From the IMG/VR virus record IMGVR_UViG_3300046171_000120, positions 1 to 29,647 of that record: DNA of 29,647 bases. One strand, 5' to 3'. Below, piece after piece: positions 14,727-22,936 of the stretch. A program made the translations under genes and the position numbers. Position 1 is the first letter of the stretch. The number at the start of each line of letters is the position of its first letter. Source of the stretch: a virus. Below the pieces are notes generated by a model. It saw only the letters and a program-made list of their open reading frames with translations, was not told where the DNA came from and did not search any database.

Positions 14727-16909
14727 TTAATATATTCGTCCGGCCGTTTCATTGGCGCGTTCAATCGCAATCAATAAGTCTTGACCGTCAACCCTCACGT
14801 TTCCGGTGACGGTTAAATTTCCACCACCGGCGCCACCAATCATTGATTGCAGTTTGTTAAGCGGTGCAATGACTTCCGGATTTTGTCGCGCGCCTGGATA
14901 TTCACCAACCAATCCCATTGTGGGACCGCTAACAATACCACCGTTGGCGAATGCGGTTGCACCGCCACCTTTGGCAATTTTACTTGCTTGCGCCCTTGCA
15001 AACGAACCCAACGCAATCAAAGCGATACCGGCCGCAATTGCAGCCACCGGATTCAATGATTTTAGCGCTTTTTTTATACCCTCAACGGCCAAACCAATAC
15101 TTATTGCAAGTTTACCTAATTGAATCGCCATTCCGCCAATAGTTGTCAAAACAACTTGTGAAAGTTTTTGCGCTAAATTTCCGCCACCGCTTATTGCTTG
15201 TCCTAATGCCGAACCAATTCCGGTTGCTAATTGATTCAAACCGCCCGTGATAATGTTTCCAATTTCTGAATTAAAAGCCATTGCGTTTGCGATTGCAATT
15301 TGTTGTTGTTCGGACAAAACCGATTGTTGTTCGGCAATTGCCGCCGGGATTCCCGCCGTGTCGGCTTTTATTGCGTTTGTGACCGGTGTCATAATACCGC
15401 CGGATTCAAGCGCCGAAACACTTGAAACGGCACCACGCCCACCACCACCGCCACCGCCGCCGGACGTTGTTGTTGTTCCGTCACCGCCGCAGCTTGACCG
15501 CCGTCACCGGCTGAAACAACCGCCACCGGAACGACAATTGGCGAAATTTGTTTTTGTTCTAATGCCTCGTTGAAATTATCAACAACACTTGAACCCAATG
15601 TTTTGGCGTCGGTTTTTATATCATTGAACGCGCTAATCATATTGTCTTTAATACCTTTTGACGCCTTAACAAAACCGGCTTTTATTTGTTCCGGATCAAA
15701 CGTGAAAATCCCCATTATAATGTCACCAACGCCACCCAATATTGAAACAATATTTTTTCCGGCCGTTTTTAAAATTGTGACCAATGTTGAAAAAACAAAT
15801 TTTCCAACCGCAACCAAATTTTTGAATTGCATAATTATTGCGTCCACGGCCAATTGTATCGGCAACGAATTGTTGTATAATTCAATAAAATAATTGCCGA
15901 CTTTAATCAATGCGGCTTTTATACCCGCCCAATTTTTATAAATAACAACGCCAACCGCCGTCAATGCAGCAACGACCAAACCAATAGGCCCGGTCATCAA
16001 AGTTAATGCGGCACCGATTGCCGGCGCCATTGTTAAAAGTGTTCCAATTATTGCAATCACCGGTCCCAATGCAGCGACAACGCCGCCAAATATTAAAATA
16101 ATTTTTTTAACCGTTGGCGACAAATCGCCGAATCGTTGAATTAAACCATTCAAAAAAGTCACTAATTTTGTAAATACCGGCAAAATAATTTCACCAAATC
16201 GCGCCGCTAATTCTTTTAATGACTCTTGAAAAATACGCATTTGATTTGCAGCGCCACCGCTTGTTCGTGAAAAATCACCTTGGGCGTTCGCCGTTTTTGC
16301 CATAATAAATTCATATCTCAACGCGACCTTTTCCGCTTGCGACATTGTTTTAATATTGGCGTTCATTCCTTGTTCCATTGCGAAGTTTTTCAAATTGACT
16401 TCGGTCATAACAACGCCCAATCTTTTCAATGATTCCGTTTCGCCCGTGAAAACGCCGGCCAATGCCGTTTGCGCTTGTTCAATATCAATGTTTTTAAAAG
16501 ACGCCAAATCGCCGGCCAAACCAACTAATTGGGTTGACATTCCCGCCGCGGCGTTTGTTGACAATCCCATTGATGTCGCCATATCACCAAACAATGCAGC
16601 CATATCAAGCGCGGAACCCTCGGCGATTCCGAATTCTTTTAATGTTGTTTTTGCGAATTCTTTGACTTCTTTTCGTGAGTTTCCAAACGCAACATCAACC
16701 TTGTTCATTGATTCCTGGAAATCACTTGCAAATTTTATCGCAGCGCCCCCGGCGGCAACCAACGGCAACGTCAAACGTGTGGACATTTGTTTTCCAACGT
16801 TTTGCATTTTGGAACCAAAAGATTGCATTTTTGCCGAAGCGCTTGACAATGCGCTTTTAAGTTTCGACGAATCGCCGGTGATGTTTAATTTTAAATTTGA
16901 TTCGGCCAT
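14727..16909 (-). CDS. Tape measure protein (frame broken once)
   Basis: About 727 residues, which sets tail length and forms the inside of the tail tube. The main piece (16909 to 15389) has the family start KLNITGDSSKLKSALSSASAKM, the core FASDFQESMNKVDVAFGNS and GDMATSMGLSTNAAAGMSTQL (PhageMin_Tail-like), then hydrophobic segments (IILIFGGVVAALGPVIAIIGTLL). The second piece (down to 14727) continues a Gly-rich hinge, SGGGGGGGGRGAV, IMTPVTNAIKAD and ends with GGLNQLATGIG and GNVRVDGQDLLIAIERAN. The -1 break lies at about 15479-15494. By the usual 0.15 nm per residue this predicts a tail near 110 nm. The gene is preceded by the palindromes at 17021-17053. Confidence 0.87.
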
Positions 16910-16926
16910 AAAAGGAATATTTTAGA

Positions 16927-16934
16927 CAAAAATA
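16927..16934 (-). promoter_or_regulatory. Late-type -7-like box TATTTTTG before the tape measure gene
   Basis: Minus strand TATTTTTG, a full TAnnTTTG match, 17 bases before the ATG at 16909. It shares a 14-mer with the repeats at 20140 and 22901. No clear -33 box. Confidence 0.42.
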
Positions 16935-17020
16935 CAAAAAAAAAGACGCATTAAAATTTAAAAAATTTTTTCAATTTTATACGAAGGTAAATTTTGATTG
17001 TTGAATGTTCTCGAATTTTT

Positions 17021-17053
17021 GGTATATATATACCGCAGCGGTATAAAAACCGC
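17021..17053. repeat. Two overlapping palindromes resembling the origin repeats
   Basis: GGTATATATATACC (17021-17034) overlaps TATACCGC-A-GCGGTATA (17029-17045), followed by AAAAACCGC (17045-17053). The core TACCGCAGCGGTA and the neighbouring AAAAACCGC also occur at 8710-8730 in the candidate origin. This gap (16910-17118) holds no gene that I can see. Confidence 0.6.
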
Positions 17054-17118
17054 TTAAAACGGCTAAAAAGCGCCTTAAATCAAATGTCCGTTTTCGGTAC
17101 TTTTGCCGTTTTTTGTAA

Positions 17119-17454
17119 TTATTTTAACGTCTTTTTGTTCGTCATTTGTTTGGCTTTTAATTCAAACGCTTCCATTTGTTCCCGTGTTGATTTTGGTTTG
17201 GCGCGTTCAATTTGACGTTTTTTGTCAACCGGCAATTCAAACAATTGTTCCGGTTTCAACATTTGCGATTTCTTTTGACATTGGACATTGTGAATCATTG
17301 CGGCCAAATACCGCGTTTGTTCCCATTGCAAATTGATGTTGTTGTGATAATGTTCGGCGATTAATCCGTTTTCACGCCACGTTTGCCGCCAAAAATCGTT
17401 TGGTTTTATGCCAATCAAACCAATATAATAATCGGTTAAAGTTTCAAAATTTAC
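17119..17454 (-). CDS. Tail assembly chaperone, T extension of the G-T fusion
   Basis: This frame is read only after a -1 shift from the gene above. It has an ATG at 17418, but the frame is open to the slip site and the residues before that ATG (VNFETLTDYYIGLIG) look like real protein leading into IKPNDFWRQTWREN. The fusion is 124 + 111 = 235 residues. The basic, Gln-rich tail (QIERAKPKSTREQMEAFELKAKQM) fits a T domain, which in lambda-like phages binds tail tube subunits while the G part coats the tape measure. It lies directly upstream of the tape measure gene, the usual place. Confidence 0.82.
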   Translation of the reverse strand, partial: VNFETLTDYYIGLIGIKPNDFWRQTWRENGLIAEHYHNNINLQWEQTRYLAAMIHNVQCQKKSQMLKPEQLFELPVDKKRQIERAKPKSTREQMEAFELKAKQMTNKKTLK

Positions 17455-17825
17455 TTTTTTGACGGCTTCACCTTTCCCGGCTTTTCCATTTCGGCGTCTA
17501 ACGAGTTGCCCAAAATTTTGGATTGCAACATCGCGTTCACAATGTCATTGATTGTTTCCGCTTCCAAATCGTCCAACCACGCACCAACGGTGAAAATATT
17601 GTAATCAACATCGTTTCCGTTTTCCTGGTCGTTTGCTAATATTGCGGAATAAATAAGCGCCCGCAATCCTTTTAATGAAATACCGTTTTGAAAAACGTTT
17701 CCGATGTCTTGAAGTGAAATTCCCATTTGTTCGGTAAACTCCGACCAAAAATTCATTGAAAAATGAAGTGTTCGTTTTTTGCCACCGACATTAATGTCAA
17801 TGTACCCTTTTTGTTTGTTTGCCAT
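17451..17825 (-). CDS. Tail assembly chaperone G
   Basis: 124 residues, starting MANKQKGYIDINVGGKKRTLHFSMNFWSEFTEQMG. The front strands (YIDINVGGKKRTLHFS) and the helical rest (NVFQNGISLKGLRALIYSAILAN, ETINDIVNAML) fit G-type chaperones of siphophages, which keep the tape measure soluble until the tube forms. It ends KPSKK and stop, with the slip site at the last two codons. It lies between the tail tube gene and the tape measure gene. A terminator-like hairpin precedes it (17859-17883), so part of the RNA from the tube gene ends before it. Confidence 0.85.
   Translation of the reverse strand: MANKQKGYIDINVGGKKRTLHFSMNFWSEFTEQMGISLQDIGNVFQNGISLKGLRALIYSAILANDQENGNDVDYNIFTVGAWLDDLEAETINDIVNAMLQSKILGNSLDAEMEKPGKVKPSKK
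17454..17460 (-). promoter_or_regulatory. Programmed -1 frameshift site A AAA AAG
   Basis: Minus strand codons TCA AAA AAG TAA. The heptamer A AAA AAG is in the right phase for tandem -1 slipping (as in dnaX), directly before the UAA stop. After the slip the ribosome reads GTA AAT TTT and goes on for 111 codons. Tail chaperone genes of this type use this kind of site widely. Confidence 0.87.
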
Positions 17826-17858
17826 TTTTGTTGTTGTTTGTCGTTAATAAATAAAAAA

Positions 17859-17883
17859 GCCACCGCCAAAAAATGACGGCGGC
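17859..17883 (-). terminator. Terminator between tail tube and chaperone genes
   Basis: Minus strand GCCGCCG ... CGGTGGC (7 bp with one G-U) then TTTTTTATTT. It lies 24 bases after the tube gene stop at 17908. The abundant tube protein needs more RNA than the chaperones, so partial termination here would make sense. Confidence 0.75.
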
Positions 17884-17907
17884 CGAAAATAATAAACTTT
17901 AAATTTT

Positions 17908-18315
17908 TTAGTTTGTGGACTTGGTGATCGCGCCGGTAATTGTAAGTGAACCGGAATAAGTGGTTGCCGCTTCCATTTCCCCGGACATTTCAACAGATGT
18001 CAAAAATGCTTCGGCGGTATATATAGCGTCCCCGCTTTCAGTTGTTCCAAATACACAAGTTAATTGTGTTCGAGCCAATAAGAAATCGGCCATTTCAATT
18101 GCGTTTGAAGTATCGTCATAAGCAATTAAACCCTCGAATGATATTTCACCGCCTTTTACTCCGGCGATATATTCTGAAAAACCCGCGGAATCTTTTGTTG
18201 TCGCTTCCGGCGTGTCCATTGATAATGAAAGCGAACAAGATGTCGTGTGACCGACCGTTGTTCCCTCAATTTTTAATAATAAGTTTGTCCCGTTAAAAAC
18301 TCCCGTTGTTGCCAT
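17908..18315 (-). CDS. Major tail (tube) protein
   Basis: 135 residues. MATTGVFNGTNLLLKIEGTTVGHTTSCSLSLSMDTPEATTKDSAGFSEYIAGVKGG is the front of the TP901-1-like tail tube family, followed by EISFEGLIAYDD, YTAEAFLTSVEMSGEMEAATTYSGSLTITGAI, the strand-rich tube fold. Subunits stack in hexamer rings around the tape measure. Size and position (before the chaperones and the tape measure gene) are typical. A TATATTTA element sits at 18348-18355 in front, and a terminator follows. Confidence 0.85.
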   Translation of the reverse strand: MATTGVFNGTNLLLKIEGTTVGHTTSCSLSLSMDTPEATTKDSAGFSEYIAGVKGGEISFEGLIAYDDTSNAIEMADFLLARTQLTCVFGTTESGDAIYTAEAFLTSVEMSGEMEAATTYSGSLTITGAITKSTN

Positions 18316-18341
18316 TTATTTATTTTTTAAGTTTATTAAAT

Positions 18342-18358
18342 TTTTTGTAAATATACGA
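18342..18358 (-). promoter_or_regulatory. Late-type element before the tail tube gene
   Basis: Minus strand TCGTATATTTACAAAAA, identical over 17 bases to 28946-28962 in front of the protease gene. It contains TATATTTA, one base off TAnnTTTG. Confidence 0.42.
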
Positions 18359-18372
18359 ATTATTTATTTTAA

Positions 18373-18729
18373 TTATTTGATATATTTAACGCCCATAAAT
18401 GCGTGAACGCCCTCATTATCCAAAACAATTTCATAATCGGACCATAAATCCAACGGCAAATCGCCCTCAATTTCTGTTTCCTCATCAACCGGACGGATTG
18501 AATCGCGCCAAAGTACGTCAACGGAATATTTGTCCGCAAATTCCGGCGCTTGTATTTGTTCGCCCTCGTCATTATATTCGCCTTTTTTTGTGCAAACAAA
18601 ACCCAACTTCACAATTGAATTTTTGTGTGCCGGGTGTTCGTTGCCCTCGTCGTCTTTTATGACGCCTAATTTTTTAATATATTCGTCCGCTTTTTTTTCG
18701 CTTGGAAATTCGTATTTTTTAACTATCAT
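18373..18729 (-). CDS. Hypothetical protein of the tail region, 118 residues
   Basis: Starts MIVKKYEFPSEKKADEYIKKLG and holds KNSIVKLGFVCTKKGEYNDEG, YSVDVLWRDSIRP and GVHAFMGVKYIK. It looks like a small soluble alpha/beta protein; the helix SEKKADEYIKKLG after a first strand and the HAFMGVKYI strand at the end are the clearest parts. Similar short proteins, often with WxxxxP-x-x-W and H-x-F-x-G patterns, occur next to tail genes in marine phages, but I do not assign a function. The 117 bases before it (18730-18846) are AT-rich with no gene; a weak stem, GTGTA/TACAC, follows the fibre stop. Confidence 0.7.
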   Translation of the reverse strand: MIVKKYEFPSEKKADEYIKKLGVIKDDEGNEHPAHKNSIVKLGFVCTKKGEYNDEGEQIQAPEFADKYSVDVLWRDSIRPVDEETEIEGDLPLDLWSDYEIVLDNEGVHAFMGVKYIK

Positions 18730-18846
18730 TTTTATTTATTTTTAGTTATAACTATTAGTGTTTATATGTATAGTTTTTTTAATTTTTTTATCTTATTGTG
18801 TTTCTTATGTAAAGATTTACCCTTGTTTTTATCATAGGTGTAATTG

Positions 18847-20127
18847 CTACACTTGTGTCAATGTTGTTAATTCGCTTGTTGTCAATGTTTCGTCAAATAT
18901 AGCGTGCGCAAACAATTTTCGCGTTGAATTGCCCGTCGTTGCTTTTGCAAAATCCGAAACAATCGCTTCGCCATTTAAAACGTCAAAATCACCCGTGACC
19001 GTTCCGGTTTTTACTTGCGAACCATTTACAAAAATAATAAAAGAATTCCCAAACAATCGAATCGCCAATTTATTGCGTTGAAAAAATGGTACTAAATTTT
19101 CACTTGTTGAAATTAAAGTATTTGACGAACCATTGTTTGACGATGCGCTTATATATGAAAAATAATTAATGCCACTTTTATAAGTTTGCAATCTTAAAAA
19201 TTTAGTTGTTCCGGCGTTAACCGCGGAAAATAAACGTTCGCCGTTTGTGGTATATGTATCAATTTCAAAATCAAAATAAAACGTTGCATCGGCGCCCAAT
19301 GTGAATGTGGACGTATTCACGCAATCGTCAAAATCTCTTGTGATTGCGGTCGATTCGGTTTTTATATATGTACTTGCGCCGACTGATTGTTCAACCTGGC
19401 AACCCCATAAATAAACAAATGACGTTGATGTTGAATTTGTTGCGTCAATAACGCCGTCCGATGATCGCGGCGAAAAGGTGGCGCTAATTGTTGTAGCGGT
19501 GTCCGTTGTGTATTCAAATTGCAAACGAAACCACCCGTTTCCGTATTCCTCAACTTTTGTTTTTCCGGCGGTAAATGTTCCGACGGCATTATATGAATAA
19601 ATTGTTTTTGTGCTGAATTGAAATTTTGCGTCAACGCGGTTTGGATACGTTCCCGTTGACCTTAAAGCAAAGTAATCGCCCTCACCTTGTTTAACAAAAA
19701 CCGACGTTGTCATTTGCAAAGCCGTCGCCGATTTTGTTGAAGTGTCTTGCATATACGACGATGACGTTGACGTTCTTAAAATTTTGTCGGCGTTTGTTGT
19801 GTTGTCCGGTGATGTGATTTGATTCGCCGTTGCGGTTATGTTTATTTTATTCCACGCTGCATTGTCAAATTCCTCTGATCGGACTTGAATATTTGACGCG
19901 GAACCCTCAACGAGTAAAGACGGGCAACCGCCATTGTAATGATTCAAACGCGGTATATTGGCGCTTTTTGTTTCGATTAAACCGCTAACATTTTGACGCG
20001 TTGCGTCGTCACCGGTGCGCGCAAACGTGAAGTCAAATGCGCCGGAACTTGGAAAAATTGAATAAACTTTTGCGGACTTGTAACCGGACGGAATTAATAA
20101 AAATTTTGCTTTGTCTAAAATTGCCAT
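18847..20127 (-). CDS. Tail fibre / receptor-binding-like protein A
   Basis: 426 residues, strand-rich and Ser/Thr-rich. Recognisable parts are FARTGDDATRQNVSGLIE, IPRLNHYNGGCPSLLVEGSASNIQVRSEEFDNAAWNK (a signature of phage fibre and adhesin proteins with a carbohydrate-binding jelly-roll domain), then GNGWFRLQFEYT and YLWGCQVEQSVGASTYIKTESTAITR, and a C-terminal LamG/concanavalin-like stretch, TFYFDFEIDTY...NKLAIRLFGNSFIIFVNGSQV...AHAIFDETLTTSELTTL. These domains bind sugars on the host surface. It shares this layout with fibre B (20170-22443), which lies directly upstream, so the two are likely paralogues. Its DNA composition matches the rest of the genome. Confidence 0.78.
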   Translation of the reverse strand: MAILDKAKFLLIPSGYKSAKVYSIFPSSGAFDFTFARTGDDATRQNVSGLIETKSANIPRLNHYNGGCPSLLVEGSASNIQVRSEEFDNAAWNKINITATANQITSPDNTTNADKILRTSTSSSYMQDTSTKSATALQMTTSVFVKQGEGDYFALRSTGTYPNRVDAKFQFSTKTIYSYNAVGTFTAGKTKVEEYGNGWFRLQFEYTTDTATTISATFSPRSSDGVIDATNSTSTSFVYLWGCQVEQSVGASTYIKTESTAITRDFDDCVNTSTFTLGADATFYFDFEIDTYTTNGERLFSAVNAGTTKFLRLQTYKSGINYFSYISASSNNGSSNTLISTSENLVPFFQRNKLAIRLFGNSFIIFVNGSQVKTGTVTGDFDVLNGEAIVSDFAKATTGNSTRKLFAHAIFDETLTTSELTTLTQV

Positions 20128-20139
20128 TTTTGTAGTTTG

Positions 20140-20159
20140 TACAAAAATACAAAATTTTA
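20140..20159 (-). promoter_or_regulatory. Late-type repeat element, 20 bp
   Basis: Minus strand TAAAATTTTGTATTTTTGTA, identical over 20 bases to 22901-22920. Contains TATTTTTG (TAnnTTTG) 14 bases before the ATG of fibre A. Confidence 0.5.
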
Positions 20160-20169
20160 CAATGTTATT

Positions 20170-22443
20170 TTATGAAGTCAAACATTGAAGTTCCGCATCT
20201 GTTAATGCTTCTTTAAATACTGCAACACATTTAGCGTTTCCGTAAAAGTTTAAAGCTCCATTACCAGTATCGAAAGTAATTCTATCTAATCCTATTGGAG
20301 TAGCTCCAGTTGTATCTGTTGCAACTTCTACACCATTAATCCATAAAGCAAAATCATTTTCTTTGTATTTAACACAGATTTTGTGATAATCTAAAGTAGA
20401 TGCGACAATTTTTTGTTCATCAAATGAAGTAGAGCCATTACTTTTAACTATTGTCCTTATAGAATTAGAATTAGTACCTAAAACAAGCGTTAATCTATTA
20501 TTAATAGAGCCATCATACAAAGATATACATCTATTAGTTCCATCATTAGCCAAAGCAGAAATCTCCGCATATAAAACCCCCTCTGTTGAGTTTATTAAAT
20601 CGCTACTACCAGCATTGTTGCAAACGTCTGCTAAACGTGTTACTGTGCTTCCGCTTGTTGGTATGTAGGAAGTTGCGTATGATTGTTCTTCTAATTGTGC
20701 TCCCCAAACATTATAAGAGGTTGCGGTTGAAGAACTGGAATCATCTATATTGCAATGAAATTGAGTTCCTGAACTTGTTGAATTAAAAGTTCTCGAAAAT
20801 TTATGTCTTTTCCAATTGTTTGTTAAAGTAACAATTTTATCTCCAGCATCGTCTACTCCATTAGACATCTGTAGTCTTAATGTTCCACTTCCTTTTAAAT
20901 AAACTGAAAAAGATAAAGTTTTATTTGCTGAATCAAAACTTGATGGATAAAATCTTAAATCATTACTACCAGTACCATCTAAACCAGTTATGTTTGTAGC
21001 ATTATTTTGACCACTTGGACTTAATATATTTGTTGCACTTATAGTAGTATTACCTGTTTTAGTCCAACCATTAAAATTTTCTGAATACGTTACGAGATTA
21101 GTACTCTGTGGTTCTAACAACAAACTCCCAGTTCCATCTGTATAATCTATTCTTGGTAAGTCTGTGTCGTCTGTTATTTCTATTACTGATATGTTGTCTA
21201 TTGTGACATTTGATGAATTAGACCTTATAGCTAATGCATTTGAACTATCTTTTGTAATGTAAACAGATTTTAAACCTATTGTAGTAAATGAAGCGTATGT
21301 AGTTGCAGAACCTGTATCGTATATATTACAAACACCGTCTGCAATTGATACTATTTCAAATTGTACTTTATATAATTTGTTAATTGTTAAAGATGCGTTT
21401 GTAATTAAATTTCCTGTTGAACCTGTGTGTAAAGCTACACCATCTCCAATAGACCACCCTGTACCAAACGTCCAATTCTGTCCGACCTCTTTGACTGATA
21501 CGTTGTCTATTGTTCCTACAAAAGAATTATTTCCGCCTACATAAAAAACTTTATCTGTATTTGTTCTTTCTACTATAAAAGAATGAACTCCTACCGTAGA
21601 ATCCCTATCGGTAACAGTTCCTCCTAAACCAATTCTAACATTTCCTGAACTTATACTTACTACTTCATATGAAATTTTATACTTTTTATTTAGTAAAGTA
21701 TCAACTACCCTATAAGTGTAAATATTTCCACCTGAACCTGTTCCATTAAAAACAATTTCATTATTAATTATATCTACAGCGTTATTACTCGTATTCCACC
21801 CTGTACTTCCATCACTAAAATCTCCATTAACAACCAACTCCGAGCCTTCTTCAGAGAAATCTCCGTTTTGTACTAAATTCCCACTTAATATCTGTACATC
21901 TTCTATAAGTCCTTTTTCGTTTACTCGTGTGGCACTTGAGCCTCTTGTAAAGTCAAAGTCTGCGTCTATTACTTCTTTTACGCTTACGTTGTCTATTGAG
22001 CCTACAGTATTAAAACTTGGATTTTCTCTCCAAAACTCTATGGTTTTTATACCATCGCTAATATGAAAAGTAAATTTCTCCGAATAACTTTCATTAGCAG
22101 TATGAGTTCTTGTTAATTCTCTATATGAATTATCAAAAGTTCTTGCTACAACTATAAATCCACCACTTCCTGATTCTTCTGAAATATCCACATTAACAAC
22201 TAAATTTCCATTTAAAGAAACGTCTTGCTTTAAAATAGTAAATGCATTAGAATCTATACTTGCTTTACCATCAGCTATAACCCATTCTCCTGCCGTTATT
22301 GTCCAATCACTATCAGTTGCAAAATCTCCATTAGTAACCAATTCACTACCAAAAGTTTTAACTGGCTTAACACTATGTAAAGACCCATTATCGTAAGCAG
22401 TAGGTGTTGTAATTATCGACGCTTTTTGTAATAAATTCGGCAT
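20170..22443 (-). CDS. Tail fibre / receptor-binding-like protein B, foreign composition
   Basis: 757 residues. The front has repeated NGDF modules: ELVTNGDFATDSDWTI ... IDNVSVKEV, then ELVVNGDFSDGSTGWNTS ... IDNVSVKEV, and a shorter GLKSVYITKDSS ... IDNISVIEI, the carbohydrate-binding-module-like repeat common in marine phage fibres. FTRGSSATRVNEKGLIED and PRIDYTDGTGSLLLEPQSTNLVTYSENFNGW correspond to the same motifs of fibre A but are split apart here by the NGDF modules. The C-terminus (ISALANDGTNRCISLYD...HKICVKYKENDFALWINGVEV...AVFKEALTDAELQCL) is LamG-like. Codon use is clearly unlike the neighbours (few CG-containing codons, many AGA, TCT, CCT), which suggests recent transfer. It probably sets the host range. 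Confidence 0.8.
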   Translation of the reverse strand: MPNLLQKASIITTPTAYDNGSLHSVKPVKTFGSELVTNGDFATDSDWTITAGEWVIADGKASIDSNAFTILKQDVSLNGNLVVNVDISEESGSGGFIVVARTFDNSYRELTRTHTANESYSEKFTFHISDGIKTIEFWRENPSFNTVGSIDNVSVKEVIDADFDFTRGSSATRVNEKGLIEDVQILSGNLVQNGDFSEEGSELVVNGDFSDGSTGWNTSNNAVDIINNEIVFNGTGSGGNIYTYRVVDTLLNKKYKISYEVVSISSGNVRIGLGGTVTDRDSTVGVHSFIVERTNTDKVFYVGGNNSFVGTIDNVSVKEVGQNWTFGTGWSIGDGVALHTGSTGNLITNASLTINKLYKVQFEIVSIADGVCNIYDTGSATTYASFTTIGLKSVYITKDSSNALAIRSNSSNVTIDNISVIEITDDTDLPRIDYTDGTGSLLLEPQSTNLVTYSENFNGWTKTGNTTISATNILSPSGQNNATNITGLDGTGSNDLRFYPSSFDSANKTLSFSVYLKGSGTLRLQMSNGVDDAGDKIVTLTNNWKRHKFSRTFNSTSSGTQFHCNIDDSSSSTATSYNVWGAQLEEQSYATSYIPTSGSTVTRLADVCNNAGSSDLINSTEGVLYAEISALANDGTNRCISLYDGSINNRLTLVLGTNSNSIRTIVKSNGSTSFDEQKIVASTLDYHKICVKYKENDFALWINGVEVATDTTGATPIGLDRITFDTGNGALNFYGNAKCVAVFKEALTDAELQCLTS

Positions 22444-22444
22444 A

Positions 22445-22594
22445 TTAAAATGAACAAGTTTCGAATTCTGTTAATATTTCGGTTGTACCGGCGGAATTTT
22501 CAAAATATGTTGACCGCGATTGTAAGGCACCCAACAATTGATTGATTTCGTTTGGCGCAACGCCCGTTGTGATTTGTAAACCTAATCCAATCAT
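22445..22594 (-). CDS. Small hypothetical protein, 49 residues
   Basis: MIGLGLQITTGVAPNEINQLLGALQSRSTYF... ends ETCSF. Its stop is one base from the start of fibre B and its start 10 bases from the stop of the 90-residue gene above, so it fills the gap exactly and in the same direction. Codon use follows the normal genome style (GCG, CCG, CGG), unlike fibre B. It could be a short structural or linker protein made with the fibres; no family recognised. Confidence 0.6.
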   Translation of the reverse strand: MIGLGLQITTGVAPNEINQLLGALQSRSTYFENSAGTTEILTEFETCSF

Positions 22595-22604
22595 TTAATT
22601 GGTT

Positions 22605-22877
22605 TTATCTTAAATAACAAATAACTTTGCCCGATGCACAATCAACGTCGTCAAAATTTCCGTAAATGATTGATCCGGCACCCAATGCCAAAGACGTGAT
22701 TGAAGCATCACCGGCCGCGGCGTCAATGTCACACGAAATTGTTGACGCTTCGATTGCTTGAATTGCGCAAAAACTTTCGCCGGCAATTGATGTTCCGGAC
22801 GCCGGAATGATACGCAAACCATTGTCGCCAAATGATAATTTTTGAAAATCGCTTGAATAATATAAATTTGAAGCCAT
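22605..22877 (-). CDS. Small structural-like protein, 90 residues
   Basis: MASNLYYSSDFQKLSFGDNGLRIIPASGTSIAGESFCAIQAIEASTISCDIDAAAGDASITSLALGAGSIIYGNFDDVDCASGKVICYLR by parts: small residues (Ala, Ser, Gly), alternating strands and three cysteines in the second half. This is typical of small beta-structured virion proteins (cement, fibre tip or tail accessory) in Bacteroidota and marine phages, and proteins with the phrase SGSIIYGNF-like near the end are common there. Position just before the fibre genes supports a virion role. It has a late-type 20-bp element in front (22901-22920). No enzyme motif. Confidence 0.65.
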   Translation of the reverse strand: MASNLYYSSDFQKLSFGDNGLRIIPASGTSIAGESFCAIQAIEASTISCDIDAAAGDASITSLALGAGSIIYGNFDDVDCASGKVICYLR

Positions 22878-22900
22878 AAAATTTTTTTTTGTTTATTATT

Positions 22901-22920
22901 TACAAAAATACAAAATTTTA
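22901..22920 (-). promoter_or_regulatory. Late-type repeat element, 20 bp, second copy
   Basis: Identical over 20 bases to 20140-20159. TATTTTTG (22910-22903) lies 25 bases before the ATG at 22877. Confidence 0.5.
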
Positions 22921-22936
22921 AATTGTTGTTTTTGGC

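Noticed and set aside
18730-18846. Gene or terminator in the AT-rich gap after fibre A
   Set aside because: No open frame of useful length; the only stem (GTGTA/TACAC) is 5 bp with no T run directly after it.
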